Source: Gaoshiqia sediminis
GTDB lineage: Bacteria; Bacteroidota; Bacteroidia; Bacteroidales; Prolixibacteraceae
NCBI RefSeq assembly: GCF_025907915.1
Contig: NZ_JAPAAF010000028.1
Span: 1-55,533 of the forward strand
Length of the DNA stretch: 55,533 nucleotides
Direction of reading: 5' to 3'
Shown here: piece by piece, positions 41,022-49,178 of the stretch
Layout: each line of letters starts with the position of its first letter
Position numbering within the stretch: position 1 is the stretch's first letter
Made by a program: the position numbers and the translations under genes
The notes under the pieces: generated by a model
Database searches by the model: none
The model's input: only the letters and a program-made list of their open reading frames with translations
Told to the model about the DNA's origin: nothing

Positions 41022-41452
41022 ATCGTTGCAATTCTCATGTATTCATCTTCTGTCATCGGATAGTCCCAAAAGCTGAGTTTGCCTTTGACTTTCTCGATCG
41101 GTTTTGAGAATAGTACCGGATTGGCCAGTACCCAGTTCCAGACGCCTTTCTCGGCCCAGATGGAAGGGTGGTTTTGAACACAATCAACAATTTCAACGGA
41201 GCCGATGATGGCGGACCTGTTCCAGTTGCCTGCAAACATGTAGTTGAGCAAATTTTTTCCTCCTTTTGCTCGCATGTATTCCCATTGCTCAGGGGAAAAT
41301 AACAGGTTCATCGATCTTTTGTAGTTGTCATTTGCCCCGGCATGGATGAGTACCCGGCCCCGGAAATTTGTTCTCCAGGTCCGGTTTTCGATGTCCTTAA
41401 ACCCTGAGCAGATTAGGTGCGCCCAGGGTTGTTTGATGGTGATGGTTTTCAT
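41018..41452 (-). CDS. ASCH-domain protein
   Basis: The 144-residue protein shows the ASCH pattern: TIKQPWAHLICSGFKDIENR at the start, FRGRVLIHAGA, then AIIGSVEIVDCVQ and a Trp-rich end (GVWNWVLANPVLFSKPI). ASCH domains share a PUA-like fold and bind RNA or modified bases; some cleave RNA or hydrolyse N4-acetylcytidine. In phages they may affect transcripts or read modified nucleotides. The start was set at the ATG preceding KTITIKQPW; ten more residues upstream are possible. Confidence 0.75.
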   Translation of the reverse strand: MKTITIKQPWAHLICSGFKDIENRTWRTNFRGRVLIHAGANDNYKRSMNLLFSPEQWEYMRAKGGKNLLNYMFAGNWNRSAIIGSVEIVDCVQNHPSIWAEKGVWNWVLANPVLFSKPIEKVKGKLSFWDYPMTEDEYMRIATI

Positions 41453-41462
41453 AGTTGTAGTC

Positions 41463-41987
41463 TTATATCCAGTTTGTTCCAAAATGCTTGTTGCGGTGTT
41501 GAAGCTCTTCTTCTGTCAGCGGTTTGTTCTTCAACAGGTTGGAGCAGTCTGATAGTTTGCCGATACTGGGCGGCCATCCGGCAGCACAAACCCTGTCGAA
41601 TGCGGCATCGATCCCTAAAATATACCAATCTTCGCCGGAGGGTTTGTGATGTGCAAAGTAGCTGTATCCGGATTGATAAGTTGGAGCGAATAACCGCTTT
41701 ATCTTATTGACCAACTTTACCCAAACAGGGGTGGAGTCATCCGGAAGGGAAAACACTTCCTCGCGGTTCACAGCCAGATAGCTTGGAGCAAGGTCTTGGT
41801 TGAAACTAAACAGACTGAGCCAAACACGGCCCAGAAAAAGCACCCGCAAGCGTTCCCGGAAGGATAGCTTCCAACAGCTGATTACTTCGCCCTGGGGCGT
41901 ATTAAGTTTCAAAGCCGGTAACGGCTGGTATTCGGGCTGGTCTTCCGCAAATACGGTGTTTTGGTGTTTAAATGGTACTGGTTTCAT
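41463..41987 (-). CDS. Unknown phage protein
   Basis: The 174-residue protein starts MKPVPFKHQNTVFAEDQPE. It contains ISCWKLSFRERLRVLFLGRV followed by WLSLFSFNQDLAPSYL, a combination I have seen in small Bacteroidota phage proteins that lack a known function. The C-terminal third ends CAAGWPPSIGKLSDCSNLLK and a charged tail. No signal peptide. The hydrophobic stretch is short and amphipathic, not a clear membrane helix. It belongs to the leftward early operon. Confidence 0.55.
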   Translation of the reverse strand: MKPVPFKHQNTVFAEDQPEYQPLPALKLNTPQGEVISCWKLSFRERLRVLFLGRVWLSLFSFNQDLAPSYLAVNREEVFSLPDDSTPVWVKLVNKIKRLFAPTYQSGYSYFAHHKPSGEDWYILGIDAAFDRVCAAGWPPSIGKLSDCSNLLKNKPLTEEELQHRNKHFGTNWI

Positions 41988-41993
41988 GATATC

Positions 41994-42731
41994 TTATTTT
42001 TTGAATTCAATTTTGATATTATCTCTGTATCTGCTGTAGAAAGCGGCTTCTTCATCCGAGAGCCTACCTTTGATGTTGTAAGGACAATCTCTGACCCATA
42101 TTGGAGTTAGCATGTTTTTTAGAAATTGGGTGAGTGTTTTTTGAGCATGTCGGGTGTATGAGTTTTGGTATATTTTTCCATATTTCCCTGTAAACTCATC
42201 ATAGTCGAGATTAATTACCCTTTTGTTGTGCAAACAGACATATTCAAACCATTTACCGCGATATTCTTTGTCAAATTGATCCTGGCTTATAGATGCATCT
42301 ATATCGTTTTCTTTCAAGAAATCATCAAACAGCTTTCCGGCCAGCTCTTCCTCCTTATCATTCCAATCTCCTAATTCGGATAAAATTTTATCACGCTTTT
42401 CTCTGCGAATTCTTCGATATTTGACGGCGTAGGGACTATGAATCTCGTGATTCGATATTTTGCCATACATCATAAATTGAACCCATGAACTGTTCATTCG
42501 AATCTCTATTACATAGTCTTTCACATTGAAGCTCCAAGCTCCGGCCTCTTTGTATTCATCAAATAGACTTGGAGAACCAAACCTTTTTGAGAGATAAAAG
42601 AAAGCTTCGAAGTACATGTCTTTGGTAAACCAACTATTTTCAGGATTATCGTACCCTAGAACGCTGGCTATTGTTTTTTTGATTAGGTCGTTACCTTGAA
42701 AGATATTAAACATGGTATTGATTTTTTTCAT
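41994..42731 (-). CDS. Unknown 245-residue protein
   Basis: The protein has a helical, charged sequence with many aromatic residues (FTKDMYFEAFFYLSKRFG, RHAQKTLTQFLKNML). The DNA here is more AT-rich than the flanking genes, visible as codons ending in A or T, a hint of separate acquisition. An internal SPSLFDEY resembles clamp-binding peptides but lies in what looks like a folded region. No catalytic motif or membrane segment is visible, and no family is recognised. Confidence 0.52.
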   Translation of the reverse strand: MKKINTMFNIFQGNDLIKKTIASVLGYDNPENSWFTKDMYFEAFFYLSKRFGSPSLFDEYKEAGAWSFNVKDYVIEIRMNSSWVQFMMYGKISNHEIHSPYAVKYRRIRREKRDKILSELGDWNDKEEELAGKLFDDFLKENDIDASISQDQFDKEYRGKWFEYVCLHNKRVINLDYDEFTGKYGKIYQNSYTRHAQKTLTQFLKNMLTPIWVRDCPYNIKGRLSDEEAAFYSRYRDNIKIEFKK

Positions 42732-42734
42732 GGG

Positions 42735-42926
42735 TCAGAATAGTGTTGGGTAAGGAGGTTCTGAATTGTCAACCGGCCCGGTACCGGTTAGCCGGACAAT
42801 CTCGGCGTCCACTTCTTTTTCTGCTTTCTTTGATTTTTGCAGGCTGAGCGGGTCGCGGTACCTGAAGTAATTTTTCTGGTGTTTCCGCATATCGGCCACC
42901 AGCTGTATGAATTTTTCGTTTTCCAT
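42735..42926 (-). CDS. Small helical protein
   Basis: The 63-residue protein is helical and basic in its first two thirds (FIQLVADMRKHQKNYFRYRD, QKSKKAEKEVDAEIV), with a Pro-rich tail. It starts on the helicase stop codon (one-base overlap), so it is co-translated with the helicase. Small proteins of this type with a KHQKNYF segment are common in Bacteroidota phages next to helicase genes. Function unknown. Confidence 0.52.
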   Translation of the reverse strand: MENEKFIQLVADMRKHQKNYFRYRDPLSLQKSKKAEKEVDAEIVRLTGTGPVDNSEPPYPTLF

Positions 42927-45658
42927 TATTCGTCAATTTCTTCGTTAAACAAGTTGGCCACCATGTCCACAATGTTTTCCGGGATATCATCGGTTGCCCC
43001 GGTGACTGCGTTGGCAATTCCCTTTTTGAGCTGAATGATTTTGTACACCTTTTCGTCGATGGTGTTTTTCCCGAGGAAATAGTAGGCTGTAACGCTGTCT
43101 TTTTGCCCGATCCGGTGGCAGCGGTCCTCGCACTGGCAGCAATCGGCATACGTCCAGGGGAATTCGACAAAGGCCACGTTTGAAGCTGCTGTAAGAGTTA
43201 ATCCAACACCTGCAGCACGGATGGAGCAAATGATGATGTTGGTTTTCGGGTTCCGCTGGAAGGCATCCACAGCAGCCTGTTTCTGTTTCGAATCTTCACG
43301 ACCGGTAACCGATACCGCATGAGGAAAGATGCGTTTGAGCTGGTCAACAACCTCGTGAAGCGAGCAGAACAGAACGATTTTCTGACCCTCTTCCTGGAAG
43401 TCGCTTACGAACTCAGCCACTTCTTTTACCTTTCCCCGGGCTGATATCTGCCGGAGTATGTTGATTCGGACCATCACTTCACCTTTCAGGGCCTTTTGTA
43501 TCTTTTCATCATCGGCCTCTTTGTATTTGATCAGGTACTGGATCAGGTCGCGTTCAGCATCTTTATATTCCTTCCGGTTTGTAATGTCACAGGACATCAC
43601 TTGCCTGATCTTGTCTGGCAGGTCTTTCAGTACCATCGATTTTTCTCTCCGGAACATCGATTTTTGCCACAGCATGAAGTTCAGCTCTTTCAGGTTTGAG
43701 GCTTCGTTCGGGCCGGAACAATACCGCTGGATGAAATACTTGTACCCTCCGAACTCTTCCATCTTGCCAAGTATGGACAACTGAGCGATCAAATCTTTGG
43801 GCCGGTTCACAACGGGAGTACCGGTGAGTTCGATCCGCCATTCTTTACCTTCAGAAATGCCTTTTACGAACTTCGCCTGCTGGGTGGCCGATGATTTGCA
43901 GCGGTGGCTTTCGTCGATAATGACCGACTTGAAAAGGTGTATGTTATCGCGGAAGGTGATATCGCGGATTGTCAGTTTCTGTGACGTTTTGATGTGCTGT
44001 ACAAAGTACTTTTTCAGACTTTCGTAGTTCACAATGAAGACCTGATACATCCCGGTATTCCAAAAGAAGGGCCAGGTATCGCGGACACTATCCGAAAGGA
44101 CCATTGCTTTTTTGTTTGTAAACTTGTGCCACTCGCGCTCCCAGTTTATCTTGAGGGATGACGGGCAAATGACCAGACAGGGAAAAGCATTGGCCAGGTT
44201 GATTGTAGCAATTGATTGCAGAGTGTTGTGAGTTACGATGTAGTTGTTGGTCAAATACAAATGATCAGGCGATGACACCCTAATACATTGCTGTTCTTCT
44301 TCTCCAATATATTCGATACTTTCGATGTAACGGGTTGGCCTGTAAACTGATTTAGGTTTCCAATTGTCACTTTTGTATTTCAAGTAAAACGGGTTGAATG
44401 ATGTTCTGATATTTACCTGATACTCTATTCCTTTTCCCTCATTTGTCCTGTCATACGGTCGGATAATGGCCACACCGCCTAAAGACTCTACCAATTCTTT
44501 GATGTCTGTCGCTAATTGAGTAGATGTTGTGTGAAAGGTAGTTCGGTTCTTGATACAACTACCATCGGTATCCATAAGACCGGCCAGCAAATCTTCGCGT
44601 TGAATAACGTCACCCTGCAGGTATTCTTTCGGGATAAACTTATCAGCACTTACAACATCGAGTTTTAGCCTTCTGATCTCACTTAAATACAAATTCTCAT
44701 GATGGAATTTATCAAAAGCGTTCACCAAGGCGTATCGAGTTACATTGCCATAGTTTCTGATTGATACGGTTAGACTTTTATCCAACTCGTTTTCAACGAA
44801 CCTGATAATTTGTTTCTTTTCGGCTGGTAGCGACATTTCAACTTTATTACCAGATAAAGCTCCGTCACCGATCAACACGCCTAATGTATAAGCCGGGATC
44901 ACAAATTGTTTTGTCGGAAACTGCACCGGTTCGCACATCGGTATCTCCCATTTCAAAGAAGGCTTTCTTCCGGATGCCTCGCGTTTTGGGTTGGTTTTAT
45001 TGACAAGTCCTGATTTAAGGATTTCTTGGGTTGTCTTAGTTGTCCAACCCAAACCTCTTCGCCGTCTGTTCTGATCCCTAACACACCAGATATGTTCCAG
45101 ATTACAATCTACAAATGAACCGTCGTTGAATGTCATTCGATACGTCGGAACAATGCCTTGTGGAAATACCCCTTCAACTTGCTGGATGGAACCATCCTTG
45201 GCAAAAATCGAATCTCCGGCCTGAATATCACCCATTCTAATCCATCCATTAGGACTGGATATTAAAGAGTTTAAAGTTTCAGATTTCCCAAGGCCGGGTT
45301 CATCCGTGTTCATGAAGCGTTTCAACTGCAACCCACGGGCAATACCCTGCAACTGGTAAGGATACGGCTCCACTTTCAACCCATGCGGAACGGCAAGTTC
45401 CGGCATTTCCGGGATAAGAAAATCAACCTCTGAAACCCGTTTTTCTGCCACCTTGCTGTCGGTCCAATTAACGGGCTCAAAGTTGATGATCCGTTTGGCC
45501 ATCGATTCCAGATGCGGTTTTGAAGCGCCGGGCACGATCCATGCCTTGGATGTCGGGTTAAAGGTGCGCCCGGGTATCTGCTTGATCAGGTTGACCAAGT
45601 GGGGCCTGTATGCAAACGAAACAACGTAATTGCCTTGTGGGTTAAGTTGAATTTCCAT
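42926..45658 (-). CDS. HARP/SNF2-family helicase interrupted by an intein
   Basis: The 910-residue precursor would give a 557-residue helicase after splicing. The N-terminus (SFAYRPHLVNLIKQIPG, FNPTSKAWIVP) resembles the HARP domain of annealing helicases such as SMARCAL1. The ATPase has a split P-loop: NTDEPGLGK at residue 125 continues as TLQSIATINLA at 479. Motif II is VIIDESHRC, then ELTGTPVVNRP, and motif VI is QCEDRCHRIGQ. It probably remodels forks or recombination intermediates with RecT and the Rad50-like protein. It cannot bind ATP until the intein leaves. Confidence 0.9.
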   Translation of the reverse strand: MEIQLNPQGNYVVSFAYRPHLVNLIKQIPGRTFNPTSKAWIVPGASKPHLESMAKRIINFEPVNWTDSKVAEKRVSEVDFLIPEMPELAVPHGLKVEPYPYQLQGIARGLQLKRFMNTDEPGLGKSETLNSLISSPNGWIRMGDIQAGDSIFAKDGSIQQVEGVFPQGIVPTYRMTFNDGSFVDCNLEHIWCVRDQNRRRRGLGWTTKTTQEILKSGLVNKTNPKREASGRKPSLKWEIPMCEPVQFPTKQFVIPAYTLGVLIGDGALSGNKVEMSLPAEKKQIIRFVENELDKSLTVSIRNYGNVTRYALVNAFDKFHHENLYLSEIRRLKLDVVSADKFIPKEYLQGDVIQREDLLAGLMDTDGSCIKNRTTFHTTSTQLATDIKELVESLGGVAIIRPYDRTNEGKGIEYQVNIRTSFNPFYLKYKSDNWKPKSVYRPTRYIESIEYIGEEEQQCIRVSSPDHLYLTNNYIVTHNTLQSIATINLANAFPCLVICPSSLKINWEREWHKFTNKKAMVLSDSVRDTWPFFWNTGMYQVFIVNYESLKKYFVQHIKTSQKLTIRDITFRDNIHLFKSVIIDESHRCKSSATQQAKFVKGISEGKEWRIELTGTPVVNRPKDLIAQLSILGKMEEFGGYKYFIQRYCSGPNEASNLKELNFMLWQKSMFRREKSMVLKDLPDKIRQVMSCDITNRKEYKDAERDLIQYLIKYKEADDEKIQKALKGEVMVRINILRQISARGKVKEVAEFVSDFQEEGQKIVLFCSLHEVVDQLKRIFPHAVSVTGREDSKQKQAAVDAFQRNPKTNIIICSIRAAGVGLTLTAASNVAFVEFPWTYADCCQCEDRCHRIGQKDSVTAYYFLGKNTIDEKVYKIIQLKKGIANAVTGATDDIPENIVDMVANLFNEEIDE
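44225..45283 (-). mobile_element. Intein with LAGLIDADG homing endonuclease
   Basis: Residues 126-478 (353 aa) interrupt the P-loop after GLGK. The first residue is Ser; block A is SETLNSLISSPNGWIRMGDI. A block B-like MTFNDGSFVDCNLEHIW follows. Two endonuclease motifs are present, TLGVLIGDGAL (about 258-268) and LLAGLMDTDGSC (about 357-368). The C-terminal blocks are SPDHLYLTNNYIVTHN, with His-Asn at the end and Thr as the +1 extein residue. All residues needed for class 1 splicing seem present, and both endonuclease acidic residues are intact. Confidence 0.93.
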
Positions 45659-45663
45659 CAGAT

Positions 45664-46269
45664 TTACTCTTGAGGTTCCACTACTTTTGATTTTTTCAGG
45701 TTACCAATCTTTTTCGTTTTTCCGGTTGATGGGGCTGCCATGGTGATTTCGGCCCCGGACAGTTCTTCCGGCACATCAAAATCAAACTCCTGTTGCTTCA
45801 GGCCCCATTTTTCGGCAAACAGATACTCGGATACTTCCCAATTGCAGGCCTGGACATCTCCGTAAAGCTCACCGGCAAATTCATAAGCTTCCGCATCTTC
45901 GAACTTTGTAAAAGGGGCGTTAATGTTGAGCACCTGTCCGGATTTCAGCAGCTTTTGCCCGATGATAGTCACCCCGGCACTTTCGTCTGATCCTCCGATA
46001 GAATAGCCGGTTACCACGTAGTTTGAAAGCTCTTCGAGGTCGAAATCATAGATGTTGTCCATCAGCACGGCTTCCGGCTGTTCGCATAAGATCACCAGGT
46101 GAATTTTTAATCGGTCGAGTGCATTTTTCAGGTCAACATGCACGATTTGGGAGCACTTTTTTGAAACTTCATTGCTGAAGTTGGCTTCGGTGAAGCTCTC
46201 TTTGTAGGTCACTTCGCAACGGTCGTGTTTGACCGATGCCTTTAGAATTTCATTTCTGACATTTTCCAT
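45664..46269 (-). CDS. Conserved-looking phage protein of unknown function
   Basis: The 201-residue protein precedes the HARP helicase by five bases. The middle region has alternating strands and helices (LKIHLVILCEQPEAVLMD, LSNYVVTGYSIGGSDESAG, VTIIGQKLLKSGQVLNI), and the last 35 residues are basic and disordered. A peptide QQEFDFD (about 160) resembles a clamp-binding site weakly. The Gly-Ser-Asp-Glu-Ser segment is not a recognised catalytic motif. Proteins like this sit near recombination genes in Bacteroidota phages; role unknown. Confidence 0.55.
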   Translation of the reverse strand: MENVRNEILKASVKHDRCEVTYKESFTEANFSNEVSKKCSQIVHVDLKNALDRLKIHLVILCEQPEAVLMDNIYDFDLEELSNYVVTGYSIGGSDESAGVTIIGQKLLKSGQVLNINAPFTKFEDAEAYEFAGELYGDVQACNWEVSEYLFAEKWGLKQQEFDFDVPEELSGAEITMAAPSTGKTKKIGNLKKSKVVEPQE

Positions 46270-46274
46270 CGTTA

Positions 46275-46694
46275 CTATTTTTTGATTATGATGATTATTT
46301 TCTCTTGCCTTGGTGTTACCACTTTTTCGATCTCAAAGTCGATCTTTGACCGGATCCAAGCTAAATCGGCATCGGAGAGGTATTGGATATTGGATATTTC
46401 AATCCTGAAAGAATCTTTTCTATCTTTCAGAACGGCGTATCTGGTTATCGATTGAAGAAATATCTGGGCCTTTTTTACGGATTCCGGTATTGGCAGATAA
46501 ATCAATACATTATCATTTTCATCGATTTCGTGGCAGTTGGGGCAATAATGTTTCCCGTTATCAATGTGCCATTCACTTTCAGCCGCTGATTCTTCGGCTG
46601 CTGATTCGTCATTCCAATACTGGTAATCGCCTGATTCGCAGATATTACCACAGCGATTACATTTAACCGCGAAAAAAACTCCGTGAATAATCAT
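46275..46694 (-). CDS. Zinc-ribbon-like protein
   Basis: The 139-residue protein has two Cys pairs, CNRCGNIC (about 12-19) and CPNCHE (about 51-56), separated by an acidic spacer, a likely zinc ribbon. The C-terminal half is mixed (VKKAQIFLQSITRYAVLKD, DLAWIRSKIDFEIEKV). It may bind DNA, RNA or another protein. It sits within the leftward early operon, five bases before the next gene. No precise family recognised. Confidence 0.58.
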   Translation of the reverse strand: MIIHGVFFAVKCNRCGNICESGDYQYWNDESAAEESAAESEWHIDNGKHYCPNCHEIDENDNVLIYLPIPESVKKAQIFLQSITRYAVLKDRKDSFRIEISNIQYLSDADLAWIRSKIDFEIEKVVTPRQEKIIIIIKK

Positions 46695-46705
46695 TGTTTA
46701 ATTTA

Positions 46706-47119
46706 TTAAGGGTTGTTTCCTCTGAATCCGGCCAGGCGCATTTCTTCTTTTGCCTTGCTGATCACTGTGCGGCACCATTCCAGTTGGTGGGTGGCAGATC
46801 GGTTTGTCCGTTCGGACCAGTCAACCAGAAACTGTTCTTCTTTGCAAATGCTTTTCACGATAGCATTGATGGCGGTAGGTGTGGCACCGTTCTGCCTGGC
46901 TATCCGTTCGAGCGCCGCAAATACATCATCCTTCATTTTCTTGTTCAGGTGGTATTTTGCATCGGCCAGCAGTTTGCCGGAACGGGCGATATAAGCGGCC
47001 AGGTCATTGCCCCGGGCAACTGCTTCTTCGGCATCCTCGCTCATGGTGATTGTCAGGAATTCATCCATCGTTTTAAGTTCGTCGATGATTCCGGGGATAG
47101 GTGTAATCAATTTTTCCAT
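46706..47119 (-). CDS. Helical early protein
   Basis: The 137-residue protein is nearly all helix (IIDELKTMDEFLTITMSED, AAYIARSGKLLADAKYHLN, EERTNR-type charged segments near the end). The segment ARSGKLLADAKYHLNKKMKD is reminiscent of small phage recombination-region proteins. The start at 47119 was preferred because it follows the previous gene's stop region directly; an ATG eleven codons upstream is possible. Function unknown. Confidence 0.55.
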   Translation of the reverse strand: MEKLITPIPGIIDELKTMDEFLTITMSEDAEEAVARGNDLAAYIARSGKLLADAKYHLNKKMKDDVFAALERIARQNGATPTAINAIVKSICKEEQFLVDWSERTNRSATHQLEWCRTVISKAKEEMRLAGFRGNNP

Positions 47120-47120
47120 G

Positions 47121-47510
47121 TTAATATTCGCTTGAAATGAAACATTCGTCATTTATCTGATCGGCCATGGCATAGCGGTCAGCGGCATGCAGTTCGTTGG
47201 GTTTGCGGCATGGTTCCGGCTCCACATCCACATCGAGATAGCGGCGTACAATCCGGTCGATGATTATCATTTCCGCATCGTTGGAGGCAATTGGCAGATT
47301 GTTGACCCACCATACGATCTGCCGGTCGGTGGCTTGGTCAACCTGTTTAAGTGTTGGCCACATGTGTATGTCGCGGTCTTTTTGAACGCTACGGCTTAGC
47401 AGACTAAAGGCAGTTGTCCAAAAGACAACCAAAACGATGCAGGAGGCAATGATCCAGCCAAGCTCCATGTCTCCGACAGACCGGCTGAGGTTGATTGATT
47501 GTAAGATCAT
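47121..47510 (-). CDS. Membrane-anchored protein of unknown function
   Basis: The 129-residue protein has one N-terminal membrane helix (WIIASCIVLVVFWTTAFSLL) followed by a soluble part with DQATDRQIVWWVNNLPIASN and an acidic C-terminus. An ATG at 47465 just before the helix is an equally likely start. Only this N-terminal helix suggests a location, the inner membrane with the rest in the cytoplasm or periplasm. No family recognised. Confidence 0.55.
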   Translation of the reverse strand: MILQSINLSRSVGDMELGWIIASCIVLVVFWTTAFSLLSRSVQKDRDIHMWPTLKQVDQATDRQIVWWVNNLPIASNDAEMIIIDRIVRRYLDVDVEPEPCRKPNELHAADRYAMADQINDECFISSEY

Positions 47511-47524
47511 AATGAAAGGTTTTT

Positions 47525-47743
47525 TTAAGGTTGGGTTACTTTCTGTTGCTTGGTTTCAATAAATTCACCGAGGGTCTGACCGGGGCGAAGTATCCCGCAA
47601 AGTGCCATTCCTGTGTTTAAATAGTTTGGCTCCGGCACCATTCCGATTCTCTTACCGTTCAGGGTGAAATAGGATGTTGGTCTTGTAAGAGGCCTTACAA
47701 CGTGATTGTGTCCGAGTACTTTGATAACTTTAAAATTTTCCAT
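47525..47743 (-). CDS. Small basic protein of unknown function
   Basis: The 72-residue protein starts MENFKVIKVLGHNHVVRPLT and has a strand-turn pattern (SYFTLNGKRIGMVPEPNYL) ending in a charged helix (LGEFIETKQQK). The ATG at 47743 was chosen because the longer in-frame reading would run through the tRNA-like gene at 47768. It is positioned directly downstream of that gene on the same strand. No family recognised. Confidence 0.52.
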   Translation of the reverse strand: MENFKVIKVLGHNHVVRPLTRPTSYFTLNGKRIGMVPEPNYLNTGMALCGILRPGQTLGEFIETKQQKVTQP

Positions 47744-47767
47744 TGTTGTTTGATTTAGAAATTCAGA

Positions 47768-47866
47768 GGCGCGAGCAGGATTCGAACCTGCGAAGCTTCC
47801 GCCGATTGTCAGGCGGTTCGATACCAACTTCTCCTTAATTGCGACAATCTACTCCGCCACCGCGCC
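47768..47866 (-). tRNA. Atypical class II tRNA-like gene (Ser/Leu-like)
   Basis: Reading the minus strand, a 7-bp acceptor (GGCGCGG with TCGCGCC), a GCG/CGC D stem, a T arm (GCAGG, TTCGAAT, CCTGC) and a long variable arm with stem CCGCC/GGCGG are all present. The anticodon arm folds two ways: CAATT/AGTTG with loop AAGGAGA (anticodon GGA, Ser), or ATTAA/TTGGT with loop GGAGAAG (AGA). Neither has U33. At 99 bases it is long, and no CCA is encoded. It may be a degenerate or specialised phage tRNA. Confidence 0.6.
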
Positions 47867-47869
47867 ATG

Positions 47870-47890
47870 TGCCCGGCTCAACTCCGGGCA
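47870..47890. repeat. Perfect hairpin TGCCCGG/CCGGGCA beside the tRNA-like gene
   Basis: A 7-bp exact inverted repeat with loop CTCAACT starts three bases before the tRNA-like gene's 5' end on the minus strand. There is no T-run, so a processing signal fits better than a terminator. Confidence 0.5.
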
Positions 47891-47960
47891 GCTTTGAGAT
47901 TGGTTTTGTTAGAACTCATGCCCACAATCCCCGGACAAGTAGGGTAATGTTTTCGTCGGC

Positions 47961-48119
47961 CTAACTTGGATTGATCGATTCGCGATAGAAGAAGTAGGAG
48001 AGCAATCCGATCAGAATGGCAGCGAACAAGCACCAGGTGCGGCCACCAAGAAACCCAATGAATTCGGCCAGCGCTATGAGGCCGAAGCCTGCTGAGAATA
48101 TCCGGTTTGCCAGTTTCAT
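47961..48119 (-). CDS. 52-residue membrane protein
   Basis: The product MKLANRIFSAGFGLIALAEF... contains two hydrophobic segments (about 8-22 and 28-42: GGRTWCLFAAILIGLLSYFF) and a short polar end. It starts two bases beyond the MBL gene stop, on the same strand. It would be a small hairpin membrane protein. No family recognised; superinfection or membrane-stress roles are conceivable but unsupported. Confidence 0.5.
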   Translation of the reverse strand: MKLANRIFSAGFGLIALAEFIGFLGGRTWCLFAAILIGLLSYFFYRESINPS

Positions 48120-48120
48120 G

Positions 48121-48855
48121 TTAGAATGGTGTTTTGTTGAATGAAATTTCGGTCCCGTAGTCGGCAACAGTTACCGTTTTACCGGTAGCGCGTTCAATCT
48201 CTGTTTTGAAATTTTCAGCATGGCTGTTGCCGTCGGAGAGGTGGATCAGTACGATGTTGTTTACCCGGCTTAAATCGTTTGCATGGAGTAGATCGATCGC
48301 CGTTTGCAGGCTCATGTGGCTGGTTACAATCCTGTTCCGGATCGATGGATTGAGCCGTCCGGATTCGATGTTCTTCTCCAGGATGTTCAGGTCATAATTC
48401 ACCTCCAGGATGATGTTGTTCAATCCGGTAAATGTGAACTCCGAATAGAACGTATCGGTCAGGAACAGGATATTGCCTGATTCCGGATGATTGATCAGGA
48501 AGCCGAAGGGTTCAGCCGCATCGTGGACCACATCGAACGGAAGTACTTTGAAGTCTCCAACCCGGAGCAGCTCTCCCGACTTGACTTTGTGAAGCCGGTG
48601 GCTGGCATTGAAGCGGCTGGCTGTTCCCCGTGAGCAATATACATCGACGGCAGCCCGGGTGAAGTCATGGACATGAGCTGCATGATCGCCGTGTTCGTGT
48701 GTGATCAGGCAACCAATGATTTTTGAAACATCGAAGCCAATCGCTTTTTTGACTTCCGACAGCCGGATACCGGCCTCAATGACCAGTACCTGACTATCGG
48801 TTTCCAGAATGTAGCTGTTGCCCCGGCTGGAGCTTCCGAGTACTTTCAGTTTCAT
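48121..48855 (-). CDS. MBL-fold metallo-hydrolase
   Basis: The 244-residue protein has the metallo-beta-lactamase fold signature HEHGDH (residues 53-58) after VLGSSSRGNSYILETD. Further metal ligands lie in FDVVHDAAEPFGF, LFLTDT and TSHMS. In many phages an MBL-fold gene of this type lies beside RecT, as here, and is thought to act in recombination, possibly as a nuclease. No other partner exonuclease is evident. The start overlaps the previous gene by one base. Confidence 0.82.
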   Translation of the reverse strand: MKLKVLGSSSRGNSYILETDSQVLVIEAGIRLSEVKKAIGFDVSKIIGCLITHEHGDHAAHVHDFTRAAVDVYCSRGTASRFNASHRLHKVKSGELLRVGDFKVLPFDVVHDAAEPFGFLINHPESGNILFLTDTFYSEFTFTGLNNIILEVNYDLNILEKNIESGRLNPSIRNRIVTSHMSLQTAIDLLHANDLSRVNNIVLIHLSDGNSHAENFKTEIERATGKTVTVADYGTEISFNKTPF

Positions 48856-49175
48856 TATTCAGTGGCTTTTTTGATTACCTCCTGAATTCTCGTCCAGAGC
48901 CATTCAGGAACTTGGTTGTTGTCGTTTTCGATGGTCTCCAAAACCTCCAGCATTTCAGGGGCAGCAGCGATGAGTTTCGCGTTGGCTTCATGATGAATAT
49001 TTGACTGCCCATTTCTGCAGCTTGGTTCACCAGCGATGATGTAAACTTTTTGACGCGGCTGTCCAGCGATGTATTCAGTCTGACGAGTATTGCAAAGAAT
49101 ACGGGCTTGAAAATCTCCTTCTGGTGATGATGTTCTTTCAACATACCATTCACCTTGTGTGTACTTCTTTTCCAT
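48855..49175 (-). CDS. Small phage protein with an Eaf-like NAKLIAAAPEML motif
   Basis: The 106-residue protein contains HHEANAKLIAAAPEMLEVL, a motif found in many small phage early proteins. The N-terminal half is beta-rich with TQGEWYVERTSSPEGDF and a Cys-containing segment. The ending is helical and Trp-bearing. It lies between the RecT and MBL genes with a three-base gap and a one-base overlap, so it is part of the recombination cluster. Its function is not known. Confidence 0.65.
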   Translation of the reverse strand: MEKKYTQGEWYVERTSSPEGDFQARILCNTRQTEYIAGQPRQKVYIIAGEPSCRNGQSNIHHEANAKLIAAAPEMLEVLETIENDNNQVPEWLWTRIQEVIKKATE

Positions 49176-49178
49176 AGC

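Noticed and set aside
47768-47866. tRNA-Val(GAC) or tRNA-Asp reading of the tRNA-like gene
   Set aside because: Using CCGCC/GGCGG as an anticodon stem gives an 8-base loop and leaves about 40 bases for the D arm; a class II fold fits better.
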